A DNA stretch of 64,000 nucleotides from Sulfurospirillum diekertiae. GTDB lineage: Bacteria > Campylobacterota > Campylobacteria > Campylobacterales > Sulfurospirillaceae. The first letter of the stretch is position 1. Each line of letters starts with the position of its first letter. The stretch is from contig NZ_CP021416.1 of assembly GCF_002162315.1 (NCBI RefSeq), positions 1,872,207-1,936,206 of the forward strand. The letters are read 5' to 3'. This document shows, piece by piece, positions 47,000 to 56,880 of this stretch. The notes beneath the pieces were generated by a model. That model saw only the letters and a list, made by a program, of their open reading frames with translations, had not been told where the DNA came from and made no database searches. Made by a program: the position numbers and the translations under genes.

Positions 47000-47815
47000 G
47001 TGTTTGAACATACTATTTCGGTAAAACTGACACCCCTTTTTGTGCCAACAGATGGCAAGCAAAGTGTCATTATCGGTTTTTGTGGTGACGCTCTTTTAAT
47101 GGCAGCCGATGGCTCTTTGCCCAAACGTGAACACTTTGAAATATTGGGAAAACCACATCACAGCTTTCACATCGGCGAAGTTCACGATGATCTCTACTCT
47201 TTGCTTGTGTGGAAAGAAGACATTACACTTCCAGAACACCTCGTCAAAACCAATCTCAGGGAATTTCTTGACGTTCATCCACCACATCTTTATGCGATGC
47301 TTGCTCGTGCCAAACAGCTTGCACACTGGCTTTATGACAACCAATATTGCGGTCGTTGTGGCGATCCTATAGGCTACTCACCTAAGTTTTCTGCCCTTAC
47401 ATGTAAAACCTGTGGCTTTACGATTTTCCCGCGCCTTTCTCCTGCTTGTATCGTACTTATTACACGAGGTGATGAGATACTTTTAGCACGTTCACCCTAC
47501 TTTACATCGGGCATGTACAGTCTACTCGCAGGCTTTGTGGAAGCAGGTGAAAGTGTTGAAGATGCCGTGCATCGTGAGATTTATGAAGAAGTCGGCCTTC
47601 GCGTCAAGAACCTTCGCTACTTTGGCTCACAACCATGGCCTTTTCCACACTCTTTAATGATAGGTTTTTTTGCAGAATACGAAAGCGGCGAACTACACTT
47701 ACAACCTGAAGAGATCGAAGATGCCAAATGGTTTACAAAAGACAATCTACCACAGCTTCCAAAACTCGCAACGATCTCAGGCATTATGATCAACGCATGG
47801 CTGAAAGATCATTAA
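47000..47815 (+). CDS. nudC: NADH pyrophosphatase / RNA decapping Nudix hydrolase
   Basis: The 271-residue enzyme cleaves NAD(H) and NAD-capped RNA. Zinc ribbon cysteines are at 117, 120, 135 and 138, the Nudix box at 178-200 (GFVEAGESVEDAVHREIYEE), and the NudC-specific SQPWPFPHS at 210-218. I chose GTG 47000 because AGAGG lies 7 bases upstream; the longer frame to 46784 runs back into the chemoreceptor gene and its terminator. A near palindrome copy encodes the L-T-C-K of the second zinc knuckle. Confidence 0.93.
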   Translation: MFEHTISVKLTPLFVPTDGKQSVIIGFCGDALLMAADGSLPKREHFEILGKPHHSFHIGEVHDDLYSLLVWKEDITLPEHLVKTNLREFLDVHPPHLYAMLARAKQLAHWLYDNQYCGRCGDPIGYSPKFSALTCKTCGFTIFPRLSPACIVLITRGDEILLARSPYFTSGMYSLLAGFVEAGESVEDAVHREIYEEVGLRVKNLRYFGSQPWPFPHSLMIGFFAEYESGELHLQPEEIEDAKWFTKDNLPQLPKLATISGIMINAWLKDH

Positions 47816-47871
47816 TTTTTTATTGATTCTTTTCTGTTAGAATGAGGAGAACTTTCGAATAGGAGTTTGCC

Positions 47872-48789
47872 ATGCTCATCACCCCTGAAGCCCTCTTTGA
47901 GGCACGCAGATACTTTTTAAAACTTGGTGCGGGCGCATTGGTAAGTAGTACCGCTATTTCACAGCTTTTAGCTGATCTTCCGCCCGATATGAGCCTTCAT
48001 TACACACCCGATACCAACCCACTCAAACTCTCACCCAATACGTTGGAGCAGATCACAAACTATGTCAATTTTTACGAATTTTCAACCGATAAAACAGCCC
48101 CTGTCAAGCTCTCACAAAAGATGAAAACAACCCCGTGGGATGTCCATTTTTCGGGGGAACTCAAAAATGAGCAAACATTTGAAGTAGACGACCTTATCGC
48201 AAAATTTGGACTCGAAGAGCGTATTTACCGTTTTCGCTGTGTTGAGGGCTGGTCGATGGTCGTGCCGTGGATCGGTTTTCCGCTCTCCAAATTGCTCGAT
48301 TATTTAGAGCCCAATGCGAAAGCCAAATACGTCAAGTTCACCACGAGACATGACCCCTCTTTGTTTCCCGACCAAGCCAAAGGCATTTTTTCCTCCATTC
48401 CTTACCCGTACGTTGAAGGGTTACGTATGGATGAAGCGCGCCATCCGCTCACCTTTGTTGCTGTTGGAATGTACGGTAAACGTCTGCTTCCACAAAATGG
48501 TGCTCCGATTCGTCTCGTTGTACCTTGGAAATACGGCTTTAAGTCCATCAAATCACTGGATAAAATTGAGTGCGTGGAGAAAGAACCGCTCAATACATGG
48601 CAAGCCATCAACGCCAAAGAGTACGGCTTTTACGCCAATGTTAACCCTGAAGTTGATCATCCACGATGGACTCAGTCAAAAGAGCGCTTGCTTGGGAAAC
48701 TCACCAAACAAGCCACTCTGCCATTTAATGGTTACGAAAAAGAGGTCGCTTCACTCTATGCTGGAATGGACTTAAGGAAATTCTTTTGA
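47872..48789 (+). CDS. msrP: protein-methionine-sulfoxide reductase catalytic subunit
   Basis: This 305-residue periplasmic molybdoenzyme (YedY) repairs oxidised methionines. A twin-arginine signal is present ([16 protein letters not shown] at 12-13), and Cys123 in FRCVEGW is the molybdenum ligand. The family pattern RKFFDMDLRKFF is represented by the C-terminal [14 protein letters not shown] lies 5-8 bases before ATG 47872 (AATAGGAGTTTGCC). It overlaps msrQ by 4 bases. Confidence 0.95.
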   Translation: MLITPEALFEARRYFLKLGAGALVSSTAISQLLADLPPDMSLHYTPDTNPLKLSPNTLEQITNYVNFYEFSTDKTAPVKLSQKMKTTPWDVHFSGELKNEQTFEVDDLIAKFGLEERIYRFRCVEGWSMVVPWIGFPLSKLLDYLEPNAKAKYVKFTTRHDPSLFPDQAKGIFSSIPYPYVEGLRMDEARHPLTFVAVGMYGKRLLPQNGAPIRLVVPWKYGFKSIKSLDKIECVEKEPLNTWQAINAKEYGFYANVNPEVDHPRWTQSKERLLGKLTKQATLPFNGYEKEVASLYAGMDLRKFF

Positions 48790-49346
48790 AAATCTTCCTC
48801 GTCCTTCTTGCCCTCCTTCCTTTAGGCATTGCCTATTATCGACTCGACAACGCCATCGACCCGATTAAAATGCTTTACACCACCACGGGTGTCGGTGCGA
48901 TAACGCTTCTTTTACTTTCACTCATTCCTTCTACATGTAAAAGAGTCTGTGGGCTAAATTGGCTTCGTTATCGCAAAACCATCGGGCTTTTAAGCTTTTT
49001 TTACGTCCTTTTACATGTAAGCGTTTTTGTCATCTTAGACAGTGAACTTGACTTCGTCACCATCTTCGAAAAAAGCCTCAAAAAACCATTCATCTATGTC
49101 GGGGTAATCGCTTTTATCATTCTTCTGTTTATGGCACTCACCTCGTTTAAAAAGCTCTTTGCCACGTTTTCAAAGTATCATAAAATGGTCTATGTAGCCC
49201 TTGCTCTTGCACTGCTTCATAGCTTCTGGGCACAAAAAGTGGCTGGGGTGTTTGAGTATAGCATGGTTGCCATTGGTGTGGTACTTTTAGGGGAAAGAAT
49301 TTGGGCGTGGAAAGCTTTACATGTAAACAACGCCACCCATCAATAA
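48786..49346 (+). CDS. msrQ: heme-binding membrane subunit of methionine sulfoxide reductase
   Basis: The 186-residue b-type cytochrome delivers electrons from the quinone pool to MsrP. About six hydrophobic helices are seen, with heme-ligand candidate histidines in [10 protein letters not shown] and [12 protein letters not shown] and the motif [13 protein letters not shown]. The start is TTG 48786, overlapping the msrP stop, preceded by AAGGAAA. Three palindrome copies (48930, 49010, 49316; only the last exact) lie inside. Confidence 0.9.
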   Translation: MKIFLVLLALLPLGIAYYRLDNAIDPIKMLYTTTGVGAITLLLLSLIPSTCKRVCGLNWLRYRKTIGLLSFFYVLLHVSVFVILDSELDFVTIFEKSLKKPFIYVGVIAFIILLFMALTSFKKLFATFSKYHKMVYVALALALLHSFWAQKVAGVFEYSMVAIGVVLLGERIWAWKALHVNNATHQ

Positions 49347-49362
49347 AACCATGAGTGGCGTT
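49329..49362. terminator. terminator between msrQ and TonB receptor
   Basis: AACGCCAC-C-CAT (49329-49340) pairs with ATG-A-GTGGCGTT (49351-49362), 11 pairs around one mismatch. The msrQ stop lies in the loop. It probably serves both convergent genes. Confidence 0.65.
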
Positions 49363-49369
49363 AGATTTG

Positions 49370-51355
49370 TTAGAACTTATAATGAAGATTGATATATGCG
49401 TAGCGACCTGGCTCGTTCATCAGCATCACGTCACCGCCACCTGAGAGAAGTGTAATGTCGCTGTAGGTATTGGAAACGGCGTAGGTTTTATCAAAAATGT
49501 TATCAACACCCAGTGTGACATCAAAATGCTTGGTCATTTGGTAGTTGTACTTCATGTTAAAGACCGTGTAGCCTGGAAGCTCTTGTTCTCCATTGTCGCT
49601 ATCGACATTATTCCATCGTTTTGCAGCCACCATTTCAGTTTTAAGGGTATGCTCTGCTTGATGGTAGGTTACACCAACAATGGCTTTAAGAGGGACGATG
49701 TCGGCAAGGTCTTTGTCATTTTGTCCTGCGATTGGGTCGTCTTTTTGACCTCTTAAATAGGTCATTCCATAATTAAGTGTCCATGCTTCACTCATGTTGT
49801 AATACGCATCTAACTCGGCACCGTAAATGACGGCATCAATGTTGACATATTTGGAAGAGTTGTAGTAAATGTAGTCTTTTAAGATGGAGTAAAATATTTT
49901 TCCATTCACACCAAAATTGTCATAATGTGTTTTAAACCCAGCATCGGCTTCATAGTTGGTGGTTTGATCAAGATTGCCTAGCGAGTTTGTGCCCAAGTAA
50001 AGCTCTTTTGCATCAGGAACCCGTGAAGCTTTGCCGAAACCGAGGAAATAATCAACATTGTTATTGACTTTATAGGTGGCAAGAACATTGGCAGAGAGTG
50101 CGTCATAGTCATTTTTATCACGAGCATTGCTGCCTGCAATTTTTTTATTCGCTTTGACTTCCGTATCGTCATAGCGTGTTCCAAATTGAAGTTTTACCGC
50201 GTCAATCGTAGTGATGTATTGAGCAAAAAGCGCTTCATTGGTGGTGTCAACATCAGGTATAAAGACGGTTGAAGCACCTTGAATGCCTGTTGCAACGTTG
50301 GTGGAATATTTGACACCATCCCAATTTCGACGACTCATATCAACACCATACATGAACTCTCCGCCGCCTAAACTCATCACGTTTTTAAGCTTAGCCCCTT
50401 CGATGTCAGTATTTGCTTTAGCTGTCATATAATTTGTTGCACCCGCAACTCTCTCTTTGGTTGACATCGGATGTTCAACCTTGGATTTGTATGCTTCAAG
50501 GTTAATCTCTTTTGAATACGTTCCAAGATCATAGATGCTATATCCAAAGGTGTAAATATCGCTATCGTCATAGTCCGCATCCATCATCCGTGACGGATAC
50601 AAAACATTATCACTGCGATTGAGCGTATAGCCTAAGCGAATCTCTTGATTTTCCACGGGGTTGATAAACACTTTACCCATAAACGTTTTTTTCTCGTAGG
50701 CCTTCAAGTCCCCATCGCGATAACGATTTGTCGCCATTCCCATATGTTGGGCAATAGCATTGTTAAGCTGCTCAGAAAGGGTCTTACCATTGCCATCTTT
50801 GTATTGATCGCTCTGCTCGGTTGATGCGCTGATTAAGGCACGAATATACTCGTTGCCACCACTCGCACTTGCAGCGGCTTTTTTATAGCCATAGCTTCCC
50901 ATACCAAGGTTGACATCGCCACTTGGTTCTTGTGTTGGTGTTTTGGTTTCGGCGACCACTAAACCGCTGAGTGTACCAAAATGTTCCACATCATACGGTC
51001 CTTCAACAATTTTGACATTTTCAATATTATCGGCATTAATGTGTGTAATGGTTGGGTCCATTCGATTGGGACATCCACCGTAAATCTTGGCATCATCCAT
51101 CAAAATATTGATATTATCTTTCTTTTGCCCACGTAAGATAATATCATTGGCAACACCACTGCCTCGAATCATTGTAATAGAAGCACTATTGCGAGAAAGT
51201 GCATCTGCAAGGTCGGCAGATTTTAGGTCATCGCCACGTATATCCTTGACCTCTTTGGAGAGTGTTTCTCCTACCACTGTTATCGCACCCAAATCTATTG
51301 TTTCCGCCATTAAAAACGTCGAAACAATCAAAGACATACCCACTATCTTATTCAT
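49370..51355 (-). CDS. TonB-dependent receptor, OprC/NosA-like (copper type)
   Basis: This 661-residue outer-membrane receptor has a signal peptide (1-17), a plug domain with IILRGQKKDNINILMDD, and a beta-barrel ending in the aromatic YAYINLHYKF. The plug carries GGCPNRMDPTITH (93-105), the hallmark of the copper receptors OprC and NosA, including the single Cys95. AGGAGAGG precedes ATG 51355. Copper uptake would serve nitrous oxide reductase, whose likely accessory gene lies at the left edge. The copper role is inferred from the family motif. Confidence 0.85.
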   Translation of the reverse strand: MNKIVGMSLIVSTFLMAETIDLGAITVVGETLSKEVKDIRGDDLKSADLADALSRNSASITMIRGSGVANDIILRGQKKDNINILMDDAKIYGGCPNRMDPTITHINADNIENVKIVEGPYDVEHFGTLSGLVVAETKTPTQEPSGDVNLGMGSYGYKKAAASASGGNEYIRALISASTEQSDQYKDGNGKTLSEQLNNAIAQHMGMATNRYRDGDLKAYEKKTFMGKVFINPVENQEIRLGYTLNRSDNVLYPSRMMDADYDDSDIYTFGYSIYDLGTYSKEINLEAYKSKVEHPMSTKERVAGATNYMTAKANTDIEGAKLKNVMSLGGGEFMYGVDMSRRNWDGVKYSTNVATGIQGASTVFIPDVDTTNEALFAQYITTIDAVKLQFGTRYDDTEVKANKKIAGSNARDKNDYDALSANVLATYKVNNNVDYFLGFGKASRVPDAKELYLGTNSLGNLDQTTNYEADAGFKTHYDNFGVNGKIFYSILKDYIYYNSSKYVNIDAVIYGAELDAYYNMSEAWTLNYGMTYLRGQKDDPIAGQNDKDLADIVPLKAIVGVTYHQAEHTLKTEMVAAKRWNNVDSDNGEQELPGYTVFNMKYNYQMTKHFDVTLGVDNIFDKTYAVSNTYSDITLLSGGGDVMLMNEPGRYAYINLHYKF

Positions 51356-51484
51356 ACAACCTCTCCTAATATAAAGAGGGTACTATAGGTAGGCTCTGTT
51401 AAATCACTGTTAAATACTTCATCTTAAACCTAAAATTTTTAATTTAGTTCGTCATGTTTTGAGAGTAGCTCTAGCGTGAAAATC

Positions 51485-51496
51485 TTTACATGTAAA
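51485..51496. repeat. TTTACATGTAAA iterated palindrome
   Basis: Exact copy about 60 bases upstream of the argO start, in the gap between the divergent TonB receptor and argO. Confidence 0.85.
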
Positions 51497-51556
51497 AACG
51501 AATTTAACGATTATTTTGCTATCATCATTCCCTATTTTCACCACAAAGAACACACA

Positions 51557-52156
51557 ATGAACGCTTTTATTTCAGGTTTTAGTCTTGGTTTTTCACTTAT
51601 TCTTGCTATTGGGGCACAAAATGCGTTTGTACTCAAACAAGGCATTAAAAAAGAGCATGTTTTTATCATCTGTTTGGTCTGCGCACTCTCCGATGCCATT
51701 TTGATTTTCTTTGGGGTTTCGGGCTTTGGTTATTTAGTAGAGCAGTTTCCTTCCTTGCAAACCGTTGCAAAGTATGGTGGTTTTGCCTTTTTATTTGTCT
51801 ATGGCTTGAAAAGTTTTTACTCGGCGTGGAGCATGTCTCATGAGCTCAGTCCACTCGATCAACCCACACCTTCACTTGCCAAAACCATCCTGCTTGTCCT
51901 CGCATTTACATGGCTAAATCCTCATGTGTATCTCGATACCGTCATTTTACTCGGCTCCGTTTCCACAAAATTTGGAAGCTTGGCGCCGCTTTTTGGCTTT
52001 GGTGCGATGAGTGCTTCGTTTCTCTTTTTCTTTTCACTCGGTTATGGGGCGAGAATCTTAACACCCATTTTTATCAAAGCGATTTCGTGGAAAATTTTAG
52101 AAGTGCTCATTGGCATTGTGATGCTCTCTTTGGCGTTTATGTTATTGGGTTTGTAA
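51557..52156 (+). CDS. argO: ArgO-type arginine/lysine exporter
   Basis: The 199-residue LysE-superfamily exporter of the ArgO branch starts FISGFSLGFSLILAIGAQNAF, with the central LAFTWLNPHVYLDTVILLGS typical of LysE/ArgO. About six helices are expected. I chose ATG 51557 because the frame before it (from 51476) contains the palindrome and no family sequence. No good Shine-Dalgarno is visible. Exports basic amino acids in characterised relatives. Confidence 0.83.
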   Translation: MNAFISGFSLGFSLILAIGAQNAFVLKQGIKKEHVFIICLVCALSDAILIFFGVSGFGYLVEQFPSLQTVAKYGGFAFLFVYGLKSFYSAWSMSHELSPLDQPTPSLAKTILLVLAFTWLNPHVYLDTVILLGSVSTKFGSLAPLFGFGAMSASFLFFFSLGYGARILTPIFIKAISWKILEVLIGIVMLSLAFMLLGL

Positions 52157-52170
52157 AACTAGTTTTCTAA

Positions 52171-52260
52171 GAAGTAAAAGCACCAAAAATGCGTGGGCTC
52201 TCTGCCGAAGAGAACCCAGTGTTAACGTAGTCTTTAGAGCTTTGCTTTAAAGACGTGTTC
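52171..52260 (-). repeat. GTAG-hairpin repeat, copy B
   Basis: Follows argO. On the plus strand GTAG at 52227-52230 leads into GTCTTTA/TAAAGAC (52230-52236 with 52248-52254) with inner AGC-TTT-GCT. The second stem is 52195-52203 with 52209-52217. Its stem bases differ from copy A in paired positions, so pairing is kept. Confidence 0.75.
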
Positions 52261-52280
52261 AGAGTTCTTTAAGAACTCTG
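52260..52280. terminator. putative terminator after chemoreceptor
   Basis: CAGAGTTCTT-T-AAGAACTCTG is a near-perfect 10-bp inverted repeat just past the stop at 52289. It has no T-tract, so termination is only probable. Confidence 0.5.
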
Positions 52281-52288
52281 ATGAGAGG

Positions 52289-53899
52289 TTAAGACTTAAA
52301 TTGATTCAGTTTTTCATTGAGATTTTCAGCCAATTTTGAGAGATGATCTGCCGCTGAGGCAATCTCTTCAACACTTCTGGCATTCTCACTGGTAAGAGAA
52401 TTAATGTTTGTTACCATTGAAACGATTCTATCCGTATCACTAGCGATTCGAATCGAATTTGCCGCACTGGTTGTGACAGAAACGACACTTTCTTGCATCA
52501 CACTGCTTGTCCCAAGGATAGTCTCTTCAACACCCGTTGAAACATCTGAAAGACGTCTGATATTTTTTGCATTACGTCCCATTTGCTCGGAAGAATCTAC
52601 AATTGACTGAACGATGACATTGATGGTCGCGTTAATCTCAGTCAATGAATTTTGGGTACGTTCTGCAAGCTTTCGCACTTCATCGGCGACAACCGCAAAG
52701 CCCCTTCCATGTTCTCCTGCACGTGCCGCTTCGATAGCAGCATTGAGTGCAAGTAAATTGGTTTGATCGGCAATATCAGAGATAACCGTCAAGATTTGTT
52801 TCACTTGTTCAGCATCACTGCTCATCTGCTCTAGTTTAGAAGCCAATGCTGTTTCTGCTTCACTGGCAAGTCCTACTTCATTGCGAAGACTTACCACTTC
52901 ATTTTTAGCATTATCCAGTTTTTGTCCTGCATCGGTAATACTTTTTTTCATCTGTTCTGAAAGCGCCGCTGTCTCTTGTACAAAGGTTTTAATCGTTGCA
53001 ATCTCTTGAATGGTATTTTCAACAATCGTCGTACTCTTTTCAGCATTACGCCCTATTTGCATACTGGTGGTACTAAGCTCATGCGACACAGAAGCATTTT
53101 CGCTTGAAGAATTTTTGGCATCCACAATGGTTTGCTCAAGCGTAGTAACCAAGTCGTTAAAACTATCTGTGATGTCTTTGAGCTCATTCTTTTTCTCATA
53201 ATGTATTCTAAATTTGAGCTCTTTGTGTTGAACAAAAGAGACCACACTATCACGGATAATATGCACCCCTTGGATGATATTGCTACGAATCATCAACCCA
53301 AATAACAATAGAGCCACAGCTGAAGCTATCGCAATGACAACCATCATAATAGCAGCACTATTTTTTACATCGGAAGCATGATTGGCTGATACTTTTGCAA
53401 GTTCAAAATTGAACTTCATATGCTCTTCAAATACCTGTGTAAAATTCGTAATTACCTCTGTACTGTTGGCAAGAAGTGTATTTAAATCAGCGTGATTATT
53501 TGCTCGTGAAAGCGTAATGATCTGTTTAAGAAGCACATTGTAGGCTTCCACCGCTTTATGATCTTTGTCTAAAAATTCTTTATCTTTGTCATCAGAGATA
53601 AATGCATCATAGCTCTTAATCGCCACATTCAACTTCTGGTTGAGTGTTTGCATATTGGCTTCAACTTTATCTTTTCCTGCTATTTCTGTTTGTGAAATAT
53701 GTTGCCAGATAGCAAGTCTTAATCTATAAGCAATCTGCATTGACTCATCAAGCACGAAAACGCTTGGAAGCGTATTGACATTGCTGTAGTTTGTCTCCGC
53801 ATAAACTTGCTCCATTTTCATAAAGCTAATTCCAAAAATCGTACATGTAGCGAGAATTGCAACTGCAAGCATCACTAAAAGTTGTTTTGAGATACTCAT
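52289..53899 (-). CDS. methyl-accepting chemotaxis protein, tandem copy 1
   Basis: This 536-residue transducer has a membrane helix (about 7-27), a four-helix-bundle sensor (about 35-190), a second helix (about 187-207), HAMP, and the signalling hairpin [26 protein letters not shown] lies before ATG 53899. The sensor half is clearly related to, but divergent from, that of the next gene, while the last roughly 235 codons are almost identical at DNA level. The two probably signal alike to different ligands. Confidence 0.93.
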   Translation of the reverse strand: MSISKQLLVMLAVAILATCTIFGISFMKMEQVYAETNYSNVNTLPSVFVLDESMQIAYRLRLAIWQHISQTEIAGKDKVEANMQTLNQKLNVAIKSYDAFISDDKDKEFLDKDHKAVEAYNVLLKQIITLSRANNHADLNTLLANSTEVITNFTQVFEEHMKFNFELAKVSANHASDVKNSAAIMMVVIAIASAVALLLFGLMIRSNIIQGVHIIRDSVVSFVQHKELKFRIHYEKKNELKDITDSFNDLVTTLEQTIVDAKNSSSENASVSHELSTTSMQIGRNAEKSTTIVENTIQEIATIKTFVQETAALSEQMKKSITDAGQKLDNAKNEVVSLRNEVGLASEAETALASKLEQMSSDAEQVKQILTVISDIADQTNLLALNAAIEAARAGEHGRGFAVVADEVRKLAERTQNSLTEINATINVIVQSIVDSSEQMGRNAKNIRRLSDVSTGVEETILGTSSVMQESVVSVTTSAANSIRIASDTDRIVSMVTNINSLTSENARSVEEIASAADHLSKLAENLNEKLNQFKS

Positions 53900-53984
53900 G
53901 ATAAACTCCTTTTTGGTTTCTTACAAGAATCATAACGCTCAGGTGTTGCAAATGCGTTATATTTATAAAAGTAATAAAAATTAT

Positions 53985-53996
53985 TTTACATGTAAA
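53985..53996. repeat. TTTACATGTAAA iterated palindrome
   Basis: Exact copy in the 200-base gap between the tandem chemoreceptor genes, near the upstream side of copy 1. Confidence 0.85.
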
Positions 53997-54047
53997 GATG
54001 GTGAGAGGATTCTTTGTTCCTTATAAAAAGGATGTGTAGACTAAAGA

Positions 54048-54077
54048 AGGAGAAAAGTACGTTAAGTACCTTCTCCT
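54048..54077 (-). terminator. terminator after chemoreceptor copy 2
   Basis: AGGAGAA-AA-GTAC (54048-54060) pairs with GTAC-C-TTCTCCT (54066-54077), two helices of 7 and 4 pairs around a small bulge. It lies 25 bases past the stop at 54102. Confidence 0.6.
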
Positions 54078-54101
54078 AAAACGCGGAAGAAAGAAACGCA
54101 G

Positions 54102-55715
54102 TTAAGACTTAAATTGATTCAATTTCTCATTAAGATTTTCAGCCAATTTTGAGAGATGATCTGCCGCTGAGGCAATCTCTTCAACACTTCTGGCATTCTC
54201 ACTGGTAAGAGAATTAATGTTTGTTACCATTGAAACGATTCTATCCGTATCACTAGCGATTCGAATCGAATTTGCCGCACTGGTTGTGACAGAAACGACA
54301 CTTTCTTGCATCACACTGCTTGTCCCAAGGATAGTCTCTTCAACACCCGTTGAAACATCTGAAAGACGTCTGATATTTTTTGCATTACGTCCCATTTGCT
54401 CGGAAGAATCTACAATTGACTGAACGATGACATTGATGGTCGCGTTAATCTCAGTCAATGAATTTTGGGTACGTTCTGCAAGCTTTCGCACTTCATCGGC
54501 GACAACCGCAAAGCCCCTTCCATGTTCTCCTGCACGTGCCGCTTCGATAGCAGCATTGAGTGCAAGTAAATTGGTTTGATCGGCAATATCAGAGATAACC
54601 GTCAAGATTTGTTTCACTTGTTCAGCATCACTGCTCATCTGCTCTAGTTTAGAAGCCAATGCTGTTTCTGCTTCACTGGCAAGTCCTACTTCATTGCGAA
54701 GACTTACCACTTCATTTTTAGCATTATCCAGTTTTTTGTCCTGCATCGGTAATACTTTTTTTTTCATCTGTTCTGAAAGCGCCGCTGTCTCTTGTACAAA
54801 GGTTTTAATCGTTGCAATCTCTTGAATGGTATTTTCAACAATCGTCGTACTCTTTGCGGCATTTCGCCCTATTTGCATACTGGTGGAGCTAAGTTCATGT
54901 GATACGGAAGCATTCTCAGTCGATGATTGTTTCGCATCCACAATGGTTTGCTCAAGCGTGGTGACTAAGGCATTAAAACTATCAACAATTTCTTTAAACT
55001 CATTCTTTTTCTCATAGGTGATTCTAAATGTTAACATTTTATTTTTCACAAAAGAGACCATGCTATCACGAATAATATGCACGCCTTGAAGAATATTGCG
55101 ACGGATCATAACGCTGGTAATAATAACTAAAACAGCCACTAATAATGAAAGCCCTATCATCAGTGCACTGGCGTTATCTTTTGTATTGGAAGCTTCAAGT
55201 GCCTTTGTTTCGGCTAACTCTTTATTGTAATTCATATGATTGCGAAGGGTATCTCCAATCGTTGCTAAAAATGGTCTCTTCGCAAATGCAAGTGTTCGCG
55301 CTTCTTCTTTCTTATTGGCTTTAGAGAGTGCTAAAAACTGATCTAGTAAGGCATTGTATTGATTTAAGATTTCTTTGTCTTTTTCATAGAGCTCTTTATC
55401 TTTTGCATCCGATAAATACTCAGAATATGATGCAACTTTTTTGTCTAATAACTCTCTTACTTCTTTAATCATAGCGGCTGATTCATCCATTGATTTTTCA
55501 TCCGTTGCGGAGAGAAACTCAAATGCGTAGACACGAAGGTAGTAATAATCCTCCATCATGCCATTGACAATTAAAATACTCGGTAAGACATTCTCATTGC
55601 CATAATTTGTATTGGTATAAACCTCGCCCATTTTGTAAAAGCTAATAGCAAAAACGGAACCAATACCTATAATCGCAATTGTAAGCATAACGATAAGCTG
55701 CTTTGCAATATTCAT
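54102..55715 (-). CDS. methyl-accepting chemotaxis protein, tandem copy 2, with altered coiled-coil segment
   Basis: The 537-residue paralogue of copy 1 has the same domain order. DNA from about 54145 to 54860 matches copy 1 almost base for base, except that T5 is T6 (54732-54737) and T7 is T9 (54756-54764). The net gain of three bases keeps the frame but replaces the expected SITDAGQ with KVLPMQDK and adds one residue in the coiled coil. That would upset the heptad register, so the segment is suspect. The sensor and membrane regions are intact. AGGAG precedes ATG 55715. Confidence 0.88.
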   Translation of the reverse strand: MNIAKQLIVMLTIAIIGIGSVFAISFYKMGEVYTNTNYGNENVLPSILIVNGMMEDYYYLRVYAFEFLSATDEKSMDESAAMIKEVRELLDKKVASYSEYLSDAKDKELYEKDKEILNQYNALLDQFLALSKANKKEEARTLAFAKRPFLATIGDTLRNHMNYNKELAETKALEASNTKDNASALMIGLSLLVAVLVIITSVMIRRNILQGVHIIRDSMVSFVKNKMLTFRITYEKKNEFKEIVDSFNALVTTLEQTIVDAKQSSTENASVSHELSSTSMQIGRNAAKSTTIVENTIQEIATIKTFVQETAALSEQMKKKVLPMQDKKLDNAKNEVVSLRNEVGLASEAETALASKLEQMSSDAEQVKQILTVISDIADQTNLLALNAAIEAARAGEHGRGFAVVADEVRKLAERTQNSLTEINATINVIVQSIVDSSEQMGRNAKNIRRLSDVSTGVEETILGTSSVMQESVVSVTTSAANSIRIASDTDRIVSMVTNINSLTSENARSVEEIASAADHLSKLAENLNEKLNQFKS

Positions 55716-55834
55716 GATAACTCCTATTTAGTTTCTTATGGAGTATCATAACTATCATGTGTTGTAAATGCGTTATAGTGCTTATAGAAAACGTCGCATC
55801 ATTTTGAGATCATAAAATGACTCTCTCTAAACGC

Positions 55835-55846
55835 TTTACATGTAAA
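55835..55846. repeat. TTTACATGTAAA iterated palindrome
   Basis: Exact copy 2 bases past the AraC-regulator stop. Confidence 0.9.
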
Positions 55847-55848
55847 GA

Positions 55849-56748
55849 TTATAAAGTTTCACTGTACCGTTTGGTATCGCTTTTGGGAGGTAATCCGTAC
55901 ATGCGGGTGTATTCTCTACTAAATTGGGATGGACTAGCGTAACCTACTTGAAACGAAGCAGTAGCAGCATCAACATGTTGGCTTAAAAGTAGTTTTCGAG
56001 CCATTTGCAGGCGTACTTTTTTTTGGTATTGAATCGGTGTTAATGTCGTCACATTTTTAAAATGTCGATGAAACAATGAGTTACTCATACCAAGACTATG
56101 TGCCAGAACGCTAATGCGTAAAGGCTCTTCAAAATGGGTATTGATCTGATGAATTGCTTGCATAATGCGGTAGGCATGACTTCCCATCGTTGCAAACTGT
56201 TTAATAAACATCTGTGGATGATGGTCTAATAAGCGGTACAAAACCTCTTTGACAATCAACGGAGACAAGGTTGCAATCATTTTTGGATTTTTTAAAAGAG
56301 ACACCAACCGTATCAGCGCATCCAAAAGAGCTTCATCCATCTCTCCCATCACCAAAGCGCAGTCACATTTTTTTGTACAAGATTGCATAAAAGCATCTCC
56401 ACTCTCTTGAACCACTTCCATCATTTCATCCAAGCTAAAGGTCAGTTTCAATGCTAAATACGGCGCTTCTTTACTTGCTTCGATGATCTTACCACTTAGC
56501 GGTAAATGTACCGAAGAGATCATATAGGTGGACGCATCATACGTATAAATTTGCTCCGCCAAATGCACTTCCTTAACACCTCTTGCAATAAAATAGATCG
56601 AAGGTTCACTCATCGAACAGGCAAACTCAGAGGTCTTGGAAACTTTTGAAAGACTAAGAGAGGTAATGTCCGTTTGCACCGTGCCCTCTTCGGGTAAAAA
56701 AGACTCTAAGAGCTGAATCAATTCATTTTTTTTAGCAGAGATGTCCAT
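55849..56748 (-). CDS. AraC-family transcriptional regulator
   Basis: The 299-residue regulator has an N-terminal AraC_N-type cupin (about 20-180, with SIYFIARGVKEVHL) and C-terminal twin helix-turn-helix (about 195-295, including FHRHFKNVTTLTPIQYQKK and VGYASPSQFSREYTRMYG). It is divergently transcribed from a flavin reductase gene and is the likely regulator of it, as in YqhC-type pairs. GGAAA before ATG 56748 abuts a palindrome copy. Confidence 0.9.
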   Translation of the reverse strand: MDISAKKNELIQLLESFLPEEGTVQTDITSLSLSKVSKTSEFACSMSEPSIYFIARGVKEVHLAEQIYTYDASTYMISSVHLPLSGKIIEASKEAPYLALKLTFSLDEMMEVVQESGDAFMQSCTKKCDCALVMGEMDEALLDALIRLVSLLKNPKMIATLSPLIVKEVLYRLLDHHPQMFIKQFATMGSHAYRIMQAIHQINTHFEEPLRISVLAHSLGMSNSLFHRHFKNVTTLTPIQYQKKVRLQMARKLLLSQHVDAATASFQVGYASPSQFSREYTRMYGLPPKSDTKRYSETL

Positions 56749-56756
56749 CTGTTTCC

Positions 56757-56768
56757 TTTACATGTAAA
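56757..56768. repeat. TTTACATGTAAA iterated palindrome
   Basis: Exact copy just upstream of the AraC-regulator gene; its AAA continues into GGAAACAG before the ATG. Confidence 0.9.
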
Positions 56769-56880
56769 AGTATATTGTACAGTAATAGGCAATAAATGTA
56801 TCTAAATTGTCTACCTACTTTATCAACACTTACGTTACAATTCAATCAACAAGTACCAAAAATAGAGGAGATAGAAGCAT

